Below are positions 31,700-43,616 of a stretch of DNA of 64,000 nucleotides, piece after piece (positions within the stretch are counted from its first letter, which is position 1; the number at the start of each line of letters is the position of its first letter). A program made the translations under genes and the position numbers. Location of the stretch: assembly GCA_019022495.1 (NCBI GenBank), contig JAFEKR010000008.1, forward strand, positions 1 to 64,000. Reading direction: 5' to 3'. The notes under the pieces are model-generated. The model worked only from the letters and a program-made list of their open reading frames with translations, did no database searches and was not told the DNA's origin. Origin of the DNA: Epichloe hybrida (taxonomy: Eukaryota; Ascomycota; Sordariomycetes; Hypocreales; Clavicipitaceae).

Positions 31700-33560
31700 T
31701 CCTTTTATAATTAAAGATAGCAGAGGAATCTAGACCTTCTATAAGAGCAAAGGCTACTAATAATAGCAAGGCTCTAACTATTACCCCTAAAAGACCTTAA
31801 GAGCATAAGTTACCCTTATGCCTTTAATAGCTTACTTATGACTTCTCTAGTAATTAGAAAGAATTCGTTAAGCTAGATCTAGAGACTACTACATAGCTTA
31901 AGCTTAATAACTAGATTACAAGATTTATTAACCTTAGTAAGCATTAAGGTTAGAGAGATAATAACCTATAGGAATTATTCTAAGAAGACTTTAAAGGCTA
32001 GTCTAAAGACACCTTTAAAAGGGCATCTAAGGATGTTATTAGAGAATTACGTAATTCCTTATAAGATTACGGTATCCTTATTAAGTAAGGCCTAGGATAT
32101 TTAATCCTAGTATTACTTAAGGAAGTGCTTTATTAAACCTTAATACCCCTTTAGCCACAGGAAAGATTACAAGAAAGACCACAATCTTCTAAACCCCTAG
32201 AACCTTAATATTAACAGCCCTAATAACCTACCCTAGAAATTAACCTTCCCTAACCCTAGAGATTACTTAAACCCTTATAAGAACCCCCGCAATAATCCCT
32301 ATTATATTAACAGCTCTATCTAGATAATTATTATTAAGAACAACTAGTAAACTATTATTTATAATAAATTATGCCTTTATAGCAATTCCCCTCTAAAGAT
32401 TAGATTATAAAGAAAATCTTAGAGCTTATAAAGATATATAAGGATAGCAACCGCTATAGTGGAAAGCTATATAACTTCTTAATGCTAAAGATTACGCTCT
32501 TTAAAAATAAGTGTAATAGAATTAACCTTCCTTAAACACATTATTAGAAGGCTTTCCTTATTATATTAATAGGTAATACTAAGCAATACTACCTTAATTA
32601 CCTCTTTAGGAATAACTATTCTTATAAAGAGATAATCACCTATATCTATTAACACTTTAAGATAGAAAGCAACTAGCAATTCTATCACTACTAATAGAGT
32701 AATATAACGTTAAAGAATATAATTAAGAAAAACCCTAATAAAAGCAAGCTTAATTACCTTAAGATCATGTTATTAACCCTTAAGAAAATTCACAGAGAAC
32801 TATACCCTGCTAAAACGGTAGATACTAAGCTCTATAAGCAGGCCTTAAATACTATAGCTAGTGTGCCCAAATATTAGATAGTAAAATACATACACTCCCT
32901 AGGCTTTAAAAGTCTTACTAGAGACCTCTATAAGGTAATTACTATTACAAAATTAAATAAGAGGCCCTCCTAATACCTTTAGTACTAATAAGGAGACCCT
33001 CCAGACGCCATATTCACTAATCATTAGTACAGATAGCAATTATCCCCCTATAGCAGAGGAAGTTATTATGGACGGAGCCCTAGGCTAAGCACTAAGCGCT
33101 GCTTTATATATAGCAAGAGTAGCTACTAGTCCTCTAATTACTTCGCTAAAGAACATTAAAAGGAAAAGGACTACTAGTAGGCTAGCAAAATATATTATAT
33201 ACCCCCTTTAGAGAAGAGATTCTAGGCATTCCTTACCTCCTATAAAGGGCAGGATAATAATAAGCCTAATAAAGGCTTAGGTTAGAATTAGGAATTATAT
33301 CTTTTAGCCTACATAGAAGCCAAAGACAATAATAATAATATGGAGGAGCTACTATTAATAGCACACCTAAGCATCACATAATTCTTCTGCTCTAGATTAC
33401 AAACTAACTATAACGCTACTAATATTAATATCCTTATAACCCTTAATAATTAAGCCTTCTAACACGCATTTCTCAGGCAGGAGCTTTATAAGCTATAAGA
33501 GTGTAATAAAGGCTTAATTTACTATATCTCTAAAGAACGCTATTCTAAAGAGGTCTTTAG
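31700..33560 (+). pseudogene. A2 gag, RIP-degraded
   Basis: Gag part of a fungal Ty1/copia polyprotein. A frame is readable near 31800-32110 (LTYDFSSN, KEFVKLDLETTT, KDTFKRASKDVIRELRNSL) with TAA/TAG at Gln positions. Near 33097-33130 it reads KRCFIYSKSSY, where a C-X2-C-X4-C zinc knuckle (CxxCxxxxC) is expected; two Cys codons became Tyr (TGT to TAT). It continues HxKEKDYQQASKIYYIPPLE. Inactive. Confidence 0.75.
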
Positions 33561-36500
33561 AGGGATTATACCTAATACTAGCGCTATAGGAAAGTTAACT
33601 ATAGGAGAGGCATAGGTAAAGGCTCTATTAAGATTAATACCTTTATTAAAGGTAACCCCCTACAAGCCCTAAATCATTATATTTAGCGCCAGATTAGTAG
33701 TTACAAGAGGAATCCTTTATATACTTATAGAACTTAGAGAGCTTAAATTCTATGTCCTTAACACAGCTACCCCCTTCCTCTTCTTAATTACTAATATAGA
33801 TAAAATATAAGTTAAGATTAATAACCTTACTAACATACTTATCCAAGGCAATAAGACTATACCCATTATGCAATAATAAGGCTATCCTTAGTAGTTACTA
33901 GAAGCAAGAGAAATAGTCGCCTTCCACCTTTTAGAAAGAGATATCTATTAATTACATTATTAACTTAGTTACCCTTCCGTTTAATAACTTATAAAGATCC
34001 TTTACTAAGCTAGTCATGAAGTTAAACGCTAGGTAATTAAGAAATTAACCAAAGTCTACTACTATTACTAGATACATAGAAAGGCCCCTAGTTAATTCAA
34101 GTTTATAATCAAAGATAACCACAAATTTAACTACAAGATTATCATTAATATCATGCAAATCAATAGCCGACTAGTGCTTTATATTGTTAATTTAGCAACC
34201 TTATTCTAGGTAGCCTAATTCCTTAATTTAAAGAAGCAGAAGGCTTAAGACATCTAGGATATAATCCGCGAATATTAAATTAATACTTATCTCGGACCTC
34301 TAGAATGGATTATACATAACGCTAGTAATAACTTCGCTTCCGCTAAGTTTAAGCACTATACTTAACTAATATTAATTAAGACTAATAAGATACTAATTAA
34401 AGCCTATAATAGCATTAGAAAGGTTAAGAGATATCACGGACCTTTACGCCAAGCCTATGACATTATCATAGACTTAATTAGAACAAAACTCACGCTAGAA
34501 TAACATCTCTAAATAGCTATTAAGGTAATTAATAACTCCGCAGGCCTAAACAGTATTATCCTAACCCTACTAGTCTTCGGAGGCTACCTATAAATAATAG
34601 ATAAGTCACTACTAAGTATCTCTATTATTTAATATACTAAAGTAATTCATAAAGCTACTAATAAAGTCCGCCGTTACCTAGCTTCGTGGCAGGTCTATAA
34701 TGCCCTTAAAGCCTAGAATAGCCCTAATATAGCGCCTATATATTAGCTACCCCTATAGGCTAATATATATATATAGAGAGAGAAAGGTAACTAGTATAGC
34801 TTATATAAGCTGCTTACTACTAATAGAGAGACCTATACTATTAACATACCCTATAGCCTAGTAAAGTTCTGCTCTATAGTAGTAAAGCCCTATTATAAAG
34901 ACTTATATACTATAGAGGGGCTAGAGTAGTAAGAGATAAAGCCTTATAATCTACTAGAGTAATAGCTAAGTAACATAAAGGAAGAAGGAGCTATATAACT
35001 AACTACTACTAATAAAAGAGATTCTCTAATAGAAGATAGTAAAGAGCTATAAATACTAGCTAAGAGAAAGCAAGGGAGACTAAGAAAGGCCCTTATAGTA
35101 TAATTCATAAGTATAAGAGAGTTTAATAAAGAGGCTTATAAAGCCTAAAAGGCCCTAAGGGGAAGCTATTAAGTTAAAGACTTATTACTACGCCTTAAAG
35201 GAATAAAAGTAAGGAAAAGAAGACCTTATAGCCCTAAGAAGGATATTAGCCTAGTTTAGCTCTATATACTTATAAATAAAAATTAAGAGAAGGCCTTTAT
35301 TTAAGAGATTATAACCAGAGGGATACTAAGTATAGCATTCCTCACAGCAAAGGAAGAGGCTAATTAGAACCTCGCCCTTTAGCTCCGCTAAGAAGGAAGG
35401 ATTATAACCCTAGGAAAACCCTTTAAGCAATCTAATTAAGCTAAGATTAACGCTTTGTAAGCTTGTAATGTGTTCAAATTCGTTAAGTATAACCTAGCAA
35501 AGCACAGAGGTTATAGAATCTTTAATTCTTATATAGTTAGAGAAATCAAAGGCAAAGGAATAGACTTACCGTACGAGAAATCTCGTCTTGTTATACAAGG
35601 CCATAATAATAAAGGAAAGGAATTCATCCTAACGCAATTGCTAATGATATAATAAGCAAGCTAACGCCTTATTATAGTAATCACTCTGTTATTAAAAAGA
35701 AGAGGCATTTACCTTTAGATTCGTAATATTACGCAAGCCTACACTTAATCACACATAATGCTAATAAGGCTAATTATTATAAGACTACTAAAGCAAATTA
35801 TATATCTCTTTCTAGAAAGGACTGTAATCAAATTAATTAGACCTCTTTATAGGATTGCAGAGGCTAGAACCCACTAGTAAGCAACGTACTTCTATTACTA
35901 CAGGGATAACCTTAATATAATAACTTTAACCTATAATCCCTACTTATTAATTACAGCTCCAAATAATAAGAACCTCTTTAGTATTATTAGAATACAAACT
36001 AATAATATATTAGGCCTAAGTAACAATAACTTCTTCTAAAAAGAAGAGAAAGAGCTCTAGAAGGCTAATTTCATAGCCAAAGAAAAGCAACAATTAACCG
36101 CCAAGAATCCCCTTATCTTTAATAGGTGTATCTTAACCTAAAACACTAATAATTTATTAATCTTAACCTAGAAGGGCTAAAGTTAGAAGATTAAGGAAGT
36201 TAATCCTTAATCCCTAATAGCAAAGCAAGACTACATAGAATAATAAGCCTAAGGAAGCTACATCGTAACTATGTGTTAACTAGAAGCTTCCTATAACCTA
36301 TTAATTATAGCTTAACACTAAGAACCCTCTAGGGAAGATATTATATGCCTTAATAAACGCCTTAAGTAGTAGATTAAGAATTAATAACATAAACTATAAT
36401 ACATTCCTTTAGTTCTTAAAGAGGCAAAGCTCTTCGTGTTTATAGATAGATCGCTTGCTAATAACAAGAATCTAAGCTTATAGATTAGATACGTAATTAT

Positions 36501-36930
36501 AATTAGCAATAAGATAATATAAGACAACAATACCTTTATTATAAAAGGCAATATTATTACGTATAGCTTAATAAAGAGTAAGAGAGTTACTTATAGCACA
36601 CTTACCTCTAAGTTATATAGCATAGTTTAAGGTGTAAATATTACCTACATGATTTCCATAACTCTATATTAGATCACGGATTAATTAAAGATGCCTCGAA
36701 TTCCTATAATTCTCTATTTTTTTGTTATATAAATATCTTATAAAGCTAGGAACCATAAAGGAGAAGAGACTAATAATTAATATTATAGCTCTTCGTTAAT
36801 TATATAAAAGGCATAAGATCTACAAAGTCAGATGGATTAATAGCAACAATAATCTAGCGGATGCGATAATAAAAGCATTGCTAAATTTATTACTTTTCTC
36901 TTTAATTAATTTGAATAAATTAATAATTTA
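33561..36930 (+). pseudogene. A2 pol: protease, integrase, RT, RNase H, RIP-degraded
   Basis: Protease: IPNTSAIGKLTIGEA at about 33568-33612, where fungal copia elements have PDTGA.G.STAGE; the catalytic Asp at 33574-33576 is Asn. Integrase: LEWIIHNASNNFASAKFKHY near 34300-34350 (expected VHDAG.NF), KVKRYHGPLRQAYDIII, INNSAGLNSIILTLLVFGGY, KFCSIVVKPYYKDLY near 34890. RT: the open stretch 35470-35652 reads REIKGKGIDLPYEKSRLVIQ and GHNNKGKEFILTQ. The active-site block is at 35995-36006, QTNN for QTDD. RNase H: AKLFVFIDRSLANN near 36430 and the R-x-INSNN end near 36835, with x a TAG for Trp. Every catalytic centre seen is changed. Confidence 0.88.
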
Positions 36931-37138
36931 TGTTAAAGGATAGGTAAAGAGACCTATAATATTAGGAGACAGGAGCTTAGGCAAGGAATAATAAATCAAT
37001 TTAATTAACTAATGCCATAATAGCTAATTAGAGCAGCGAATTCCTATTAAGGGATTCACTAGTATACACTTTCCTTTAATCTAATTTTTATTACGTTTTT
37101 AAGCTCTTTAGCCACAAAGGAAAAAGAGAGATTGCTAG

Positions 37139-37391
37139 TGTTAATTCCTTCGGATCTTCATTAGTTTAATTATAGCTAAAGACCGGACTAATTATAGGTC
37201 CGGCGTGATGCATGCGATATAATTAGCTGCATTAATTCGCCACCCCCTTTTATGCCCCACATACGGATTTCGCCCACTTTTCTAGCATCTAGACTTTCCC
37301 TCTCTTCTCTCTCTTTCCTAGCTAACTAACTATCATTGACTTCAATTTATACAGGATTTATTACCTGCGCAGGACCTTGGTGCAACCAACA
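37139..37391 (+). repeat. A2 3' LTR
   Basis: 253 bp, TGTTAATTCCTTCGGATC...GTGCAACCAACA, preceded by the purine-rich GGAAAAAGAGAGATTGCTAG (polypurine tract) and followed by target duplicate TATAT. Confidence 0.95.
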
Positions 37392-37396
37392 TATAT

Positions 37397-37620
37397 AATA
37401 TCTATAATAAGCTTACTTTTCTAAATAAGCTAAAACCTTATATATTTTTAAAAAAAGTACTAAATTATATTTAAGAATAAGGGTACTATAATTAGATTAT
37501 TTAAAAAATCTACTATATAAAAATTTATATAATACCCCACTTTTATTTTTCCCTAACAATACAATACAATACATCGAAGGGCTAAAAAATACAATACAAT
37601 ACAATACAACAATGCTCTGT
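37397..37620. mobile_element. Right end of a hAT-like DNA element
   Basis: Host sequence resuming after A2. It ends with TACAA repeats and CAATGCTCTG at 37611-37620, identical to the 10-bp right terminal repeat of hAT-N1 (59237-59246). Copia A0 sequence starts at the next base, so this is an element boundary. The expected 8-bp target copy would be TTTGTGAT (37621-37628). The left end was not found. Confidence 0.6.
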
Positions 37621-38874
37621 TTGTGATAGGGCTTCACCACCGTAGAGCGGAACTTCGCTAGGCCACGGGGCATATTAACCATACAGGTCTCTCTGTTAGT
37701 GGTAAGTAGCTTATAAGGGCTATGCCAGCCGCCCTTCTCTCTTTACATATATACATTAGCCTTATTTAAAGATATTATTCTAGCGTGAGTTCTATTCTAA
37801 TTAAGTTTATGATAATATTATAGGCTTAGCGTAAAGGTCTATAATATCTCTTAACCTTTTTAATACTATTATAGGCTTTAATTAGTATCTTATTAGTCTT
37901 CATTAATATTAGTTAAGTATAATGCTTAAATTTAGTAAAAGTAAAGTTATTACTAGCATTATAGATAATCTAATCTAAAGGTCTAAGATAAGTATTAATC
38001 TAATATTTATAGATAGTGTCCTAGATATCTTAAGCATTTTGCTTCCTTAGGTTAAGAAATTAGGCTACTTAGAATAAGGTTACTAAATTAATAATATAAA
38101 GCACTAGTTAGCTATTAATCTATATAATATTAATAATAATCTTATAGTTAAATTTATAGTTATCCTTAATTATAAATTTAAATTAACTAGGGGACTTACT
38201 ATATATTTAGTAATAGTAGTAAACTTTAGTTAGTTTCTTAATTACTTAATATTTAACTTTATAACTAGCTTATGAAAGGATTTTTATAAGCTATTAAACT
38301 AAAGAATAACTAAGCTAATAATATAATTAATAAATATTCTTTTCTAAGAGGTAAAAAGTAACTATTTCTCTTACCTTTAGTAACTACTAAGAATAACCTT
38401 ATTATTATACTAAAGGTATAGTCTTATTACCTTAGATAAATATATTAGTAAGGTTATTAATCTTAACTTATATCTTATTTATATTAGTAATTAAGAAGAG
38501 AAAAGGGGTAGCTATATTAAGAATATAGAATTTAAGCTCTTTAAGTTCTATAAGCATATAAAGGATACCTCTTATAACTACTAATCTAGCGCTAAATATA
38601 ATAATTTATAGCTTATAAGGAATTACCTTTAATAAAGGTATTAATTTTAATAAAGCCTTTACTTATACCTTTCCTATACTTAACTTCCCTATAGCACTAG
38701 TATTAGGTATAATCCCTTTAAAGACCTCTTTAAAATAATATTCTTTAAAGATATAGTAAATTAAGCCTTTATTATATTTTTATAACTTATAGAGCTTTTA
38801 CCTAAGAAATATATATTAAAAGGCTTAATTATTTAAGGTTATAAGGATATTAATATTAGTAGTATTATAGTTAG
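37621..38874 (-). pseudogene. A0: integrase to protease part of an old copia copy, minus strand
   Basis: A family-A copia interior, minus strand, truncated on the left by the hAT-like end. It starts in the integrase C-terminus, unusually little mutated: VNMPRGLAKFRSTVVKPY at 37635-37682. At about 37757 it jumps from ATTAGCC to TATTTAAAG, skipping about 260 bp present in A1 (about 25490-25750), an internal deletion. The rest (integrase core, protease near 38690) follows A1 with heavy RIP. GTTAG at 38870-38874 is the target of the solo LTR. Confidence 0.82.
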
Positions 38875-39135
38875 TGTTAAATCCTTCGGATCTTCATCGG
38901 TTCAATTGTGGCCAAAGACCAGACCGAATTGTGGGTCTAGCGTAATGCACGCAATATAATTAGCTACATTAATTCGCCACCCCCTCTTTTGCCCCACCCA
39001 CGGATTTCGCTTACTTTTCTAGCATCTAGACTTTCCCTCTCTTCTCCCTCTTTCCTAGCTAACTATCTAACTATCATCGACTTTAATTATACGGGATTCC
39101 CCTATTACCTGCGCAGGACCTTGGTGTAACCAATA
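38875..39135 (+). repeat. Solo LTR of family A
   Basis: 261 bp, TGTTAAATCCTTCGGATC...GTGTAACCAATA, opposite in orientation to its host A0 and flanked by GTTAG on both sides (38870-38874, 39136-39140). The intact target duplication shows a complete insertion later reduced to one LTR by LTR-LTR recombination. Confidence 0.92.
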
Positions 39136-40184
39136 GTTAGTTTATAGTCTTAAATAGAAGAATTATATAATACTTAAATATACTATTAATAGTAGCTTCT
39201 TTATATTATTATTATTATCTTTAGCCTTTATATAGTCTATAAGATATAATTCCTAATCTTAACCTAAGCCCTTATTAGGCTTATTATTATCCTACCCTTT
39301 ATAAAAGGTAAGAAATACTTAGAATCTTTTCTTTAAAAAAGGTGTATAATATATTTTACTAGCCTAGTAATAATCTTTCTTTTTTTAATATTCTTTAGTA
39401 AAGTAATTAGAAAAGTAGTAGCTAGTTTTACTATATATAAAGTAATACTTAGTGCTTAGCCTAAGGCTTTACTTATAATAGCTTCTCTTACTATAGGATT
39501 ATTATTTATACTAGTAATTAGTAAATATAGCCTCTAAAGGGTTTTCTTATTAGTACTAAAGGTATTAGAAGAACTTCTTATTTAATTTTATAATAGTAAT
39601 TACCTTATAAAGATCTTTAGTAAGACTTTTAAAGCCTAGGAAGTATATATATTTTACTATCTAATATTTAGGTATACTAGCTATAGTATTTAATGCTTAC
39701 TTATAAAGCTTAGTATTTACTATTTTAGCTAGGTATAGCTCTCTATAGATTTTCTTAAGGGTTAATAATATAATCTTAAGGTAATTAAGCTTGCTTTTCT
39801 TAGAATTCTTTTTAATTATACTCTTTAATATTATACTACTTTATTTATAGTAATAAAATTATTAGTTACTTTTTATCTTAAATTATTAATATATATAAGT
39901 AATTATCTCTTTATAAAACTAGTTATTCTTAAAGAGGTAATTAAGGAAGTATTATTTAGTATTACTTATTAATATAATAGGAAAAGCCTTTTAATAATAT
40001 ATTTAAGGAAGGTTAATTCTATTATACTTATTTTTAAAAAGTATAATCTTTAGTATTAAGAAGTTATATAGCTTCTTACTATAGTAATTACTATGCTTAT
40101 ATATCTTTATAAGCTCTAAGATTTTCTTTATAATCTAATCTTTAGAAAGGAGTTACTATAAGGGTATAATTTATTATAAATAAT
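39136..40184 (-). pseudogene. A0: gag part, minus strand
   Basis: Continuation of A0 after the solo LTR, parallel to 26850-27900 in A1. It holds the zinc-knuckle and gag region, RIP-degraded. It stops at AGTTT (40185-40189), where Copia-C is inserted. Confidence 0.8.
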
Positions 40185-40189
40185 AGTTT

Positions 40190-40478
40190 TGTTAGTTTCA
40201 CAGGGTATTGAATTCAATATAATAAGGTTATAAGCCTAAAGAATAGTATTATCATTAATTTATCCATTCTAGGCCACGTTATATGTGTAAAAAAAGAGAA
40301 GTTAAAAAGCTAGAAGCTATAATACTAGAAGGGAAAGGGATTACGTATTTATAGCTTTATATTTCCTAGCTAATTAATAAGCTAGGTTATAAGTTATGTG
40401 TAGGGCGCGCGCGTAGCCTAAGCTTTTGCTAGGTAATTATAGCTATGATATATAATTAATATTACCTTTGTTTTAACA
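40190..40478 (-). repeat. Copia-C 3' LTR
   Basis: 289 bp, plus strand TGTTAGTTTCACAGGG...CACCTTTGTTTTAACA-type end. It contains GGGCGCGCGCGTAGCC near 40405, a surviving CpG-rich patch. It is 9 bp longer than the right LTR because of a small indel near 40365. Confidence 0.9.
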
Positions 40479-42951
40479 CTAGAACCTCTCTCTTTTAACA
40501 TGATTGTGAACACGCAATATTAATTATAGAAATAAAAAGGATAGATTAATAATTTAATTAATAGGGGAAAGTAGGGAAAGGAACTTATAGCTTATCTAGG
40601 CATATAGTAGCTAATAAAAAGAAAATAATAATCTTACTTAGCCTATAAGCTTATATAAGGATAAGTAAGTCTTTTCTAAATCCCTTTCTTTCCTAAAATA
40701 ACCTATATTATAAACTATAATGTATATATAATATCTTCCCTCTCTAATATAATACCTTTCTCCTCCTATACACTACTATTAATTTCTATGGTTTACTAGG
40801 AGGGCCTAGTAAGCTAGTGTAGTTATAGCTACTAGGGATATTAACTATAAGGGCATAGATTTCTTATAAATTACTATCTTATCCCTATAGCTACCCTCCT
40901 AAAGAATTACTTTTTCTCTTATTATATATATATTATATATAGGTAACCTATCCCTCTATCTAGATAGTTATTTAGTTAGTTAAGATAAAGCTCTTAAGGG
41001 CCTTATTAGGTAATATCTTTATAAAGGTATTAGCTAGGTTATTCTCCTTATTAATCTATTAGATTTTATAGAGTTCTTAGTGCTTATATAATTATTAAAA
41101 AGCTATAATATTAATTATTAGGTATTTCTCTTTTATTATACTAAGCTTAATAAGGTACTTATATAAGGAGTATAAATCCATATATATAATAACTAGGATC
41201 TTTAGGAGCCTTAGTTAGTTAGTAACTAGGTTTAGGGTTATTATAATTATATAAGCTATATTAATACTAGCTACTTTACTATAAACCTCTAAGGTAAGTA
41301 CACTTTATATAACTCTCTTACTTTTTATTAAGCTAAAGTGTATAATATTACCTTTAATTATAAACTTACTATTAGTATAGTTTTTATTAGCTAGGATAAG
41401 TATATATCCTAGTTATAAGGATAGGTCCTAGTTATTAGTAAAGGATTTATCTATAAAGGTAAAGAGCTTTACTTTCTTAAGGTCTATTAGAATAAATATT
41501 AGGCCTCTTTCTAGGTAATTTATTTGCTACTTTATATAATAATTAAGAGCTTTTATATTTTCTAAGGTTAGCTCTTAGTGTTATGTAGTAATAGATAGAT
41601 TAAAACACGCCTCTAGTTAATAAATTAAGGTAATATGAGCGCCTTAGGCCCTTTGCTTAACATATTTATGCTTTAAATTAGTTATTAGAACTAATTCTAA
41701 CTTATTACTCTATCCCTTTTACTATATCTTAATAGCCTTATTCTCTAGTATAATAATACCTTTATTAAATATAAGGGGACTATCCTAGGTAAGAAATTAC
41801 TTTAGCTTTATATTAAAGCTTACTATAACTAGCTAAGTCTTTTCCTTCTTAGAAAACTTCTTATCTAATATACTAATAGTATCATTAGTTTGTATTCTAA
41901 TATATATAAAATTAAGGCTTTTTTTATAGTTATAAGTAAGTAGGGATTATATATAAAGGTTTCTATCTAGAGGTTCTCTCTATAATACTTAAAATATATA
42001 ACTTACTAATATTTTCTAGCCTCTATAAGCCTATAAAGGGGCTTTATAACCCTTATAATTATACTAGGTAAGTAAAGGTGCTATATCTAAATTCGTAAGC
42101 GCGCTGGGATTAGTTACTTTAGTAATGTATAGGCTTGTATATAAGCTTAATAGATATCTCTTAGCTAGATAAGGAATTTCCTTAACCTTACTAATAGGGC
42201 TATTATAAGAATAAGTTATTAGCTTACTTATTAAATTATTAGGGCTTATATAAGGATAGCTTATTTCCCTTTATTTTTATATCTTTAGATTATAAGGTAT
42301 AACTTTTTATAGGGTTTTATTATCTTACCTTTAACCTTATTAATAATATAGGAATTAAAGATCTAATACTTACTATACTTTTCCTAATTAAATATAATAA
42401 ATTTAAATATACCTTAGTTAATTAGGGCATTAATCTCTACTTTTATAAATAGTTTAAAGGGTTTACCTAGGGTCTTAATAATTCCTTTCTTATATAGCTT
42501 AATTATAAGGGCTAAGTTACTATATTCTTTTACTAATAAAATAGTATTAGCCTCTGAAGGTATTATAGGAGGGTTCTTTTAGGGCTTTCTATACTTATAC
42601 TTTAGTAGTATTACTAGTATTATATTCTTATCTTAGGCCCTTTACCCTTTCTTCTTTTTCTTTTTATTAGGCTTTATTACTTTCTCTAGACTAGGATTAT
42701 TATAGTAAAGCTTAATAAAGGTTAACCTAAAGACCTTTAGGTATATTAAGTATATAGCTCTCTCTAGCTATTACTAGTAGCTTATATAGGCTTACTTATC
42801 TCTTACTTTCTTACTAAACTTAGATCTTTAATCTAAGTAGTAAGCTAAGGGTCTTTAAGGTATCTAGGCTATTATATTTAGTAAGGGCTTTATTAACTTT
42901 CCTAATAGTATAAAGCCTTTTAATCTCTTTAGTAGCTTTCTATACTATAAT
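40479..42951 (-). pseudogene. Copia-C RNase H and RT, RIP-degraded
   Basis: Polyprotein C-terminal half. Near 41220-41480 the minus strand reads DLKKVKLFTFIDKSFTNN, SKFIIKGNIIHFSLIKSKRV and SVLTLEVYSKVASINIAYII, matching the RNase H block of A1/A3 (KLFVFIDRSLANN). RT sequence follows to about 42650. TAA/TAG codons are frequent. ATAAT at 42947-42951 is the TRIM target. Confidence 0.75.
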
Positions 42952-43019
42952 TGTTGAAATCAAAAGAGTGGACCGATCCGACTAAACCTAGGATTACAAA
43001 GCCTTATATATTTTTAACA
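42952..43019 (-). repeat. TRIM left LTR (68 bp)
   Basis: TGTTGAAATCAAAAGAGTGG...TATTTTTAACA. It is identical in length to the right repeat and differs from it at two transition positions. Confidence 0.9.
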
Positions 43020-43029
43020 CTCCCCCTGG
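43020..43029 (-). promoter_or_regulatory. TRIM polypurine tract
   Basis: Coding strand CCAGGGGGAG abuts the 3' LTR, comparable to TAGAGGGGG in Copia-B. Confidence 0.65.
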
Positions 43030-43055
43030 AATTGTACATCCACGTGCCGGGGTTA

Positions 43056-43543
43056 CAGTAAATCTCGGCTGCAACAAAGTTGATCTCGTATCTAGGGTGG
43101 GGCCTTGTGACGGGCAGAATAGCATATGCCTAGCATATGCAAAGTTATAGCACTATATTATAGGGCATATACTACCTATAGCCCCTATAACTAGTAAATT
43201 GATTAACGATTGACGAATTGATTGACGAATTGATTGACGAATTAATTGATGAATTGATTGACGAATTGATTGACGAATTGATGAATTGATTGACGAATTG
43301 ATTGACGAATTGATTGACGAATTGATTGACGAATTGATTGACAAATTGATTGACAAATTGATTAATGATTTGATAATTTGACGATTTGACGATTTAACGA
43401 ACTTCGCACTAATACACTGTGGTCTTTAGCATATGCTAAGCATATGCTAAGCATATGCTAAGATTCTTTACCGCCTGCCTAATCTAGACTCAGAGGCTCC
43501 ACCCTGGATACGAGATCAACTTTGTTGCAGCCGAGATTTACTG
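43056..43543. mobile_element. MITE with pogo/Tc1-mariner-like ends, satellite core
   Basis: 488 bp inserted in the TRIM at a TA dinucleotide (43054-43055, 43544-43545). Terminal inverted repeats are at least 38 bp: CAGTAAATCTCGGCTGCAAC on the left, complement on the right, running on through AAAGTTGATCTCGTATC. TA target and CAGT start fit the pogo/Fot branch of Tc1-mariner. There is no transposase. The core is a 12-bp tandem array flanked by GCATATGC palindromes (43129-43140, 43429-43462). Confidence 0.85.
43196..43395. repeat. 12-bp satellite AATTGATTGACG inside the MITE
   Basis: About 15 near-perfect units of AATTGATTGACG, with length variants at the edges. The open frame on the minus strand (S-I-N-S repeats) is an artefact. 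The remaining CpG in each unit shows little RIP. Confidence 0.88.
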
Positions 43544-43616
43544 TATGCCCCCAGGTGCCCTATTGGAGGTTAGGCTTATACTAGCAATTGAATTTCTTTA
43601 GTTGTTTTTTCGGCAG

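Larger units (their letters stand above)
30649..37391 (+). mobile_element. Ty1/copia element A2, full length, plus strand
   Basis: 6,743 bp with two 253-bp LTRs and TATAT target duplications (30644-30648, 37392-37396). The internal region carries gag, protease, integrase, RT and RNase H in copia order, all degraded. It is the uninterrupted reference copy for A0, A1 and A4. Confidence 0.95.

Noticed and set aside
35470..35652. Independent small gene of 60 codons
   Set aside because: It is the RT N-terminal block of A2, aligned with A1, A3 and A4.
43153..43356. Open frame of S-I-N-S repeats
   Set aside because: Translation of the 12-bp MITE satellite.
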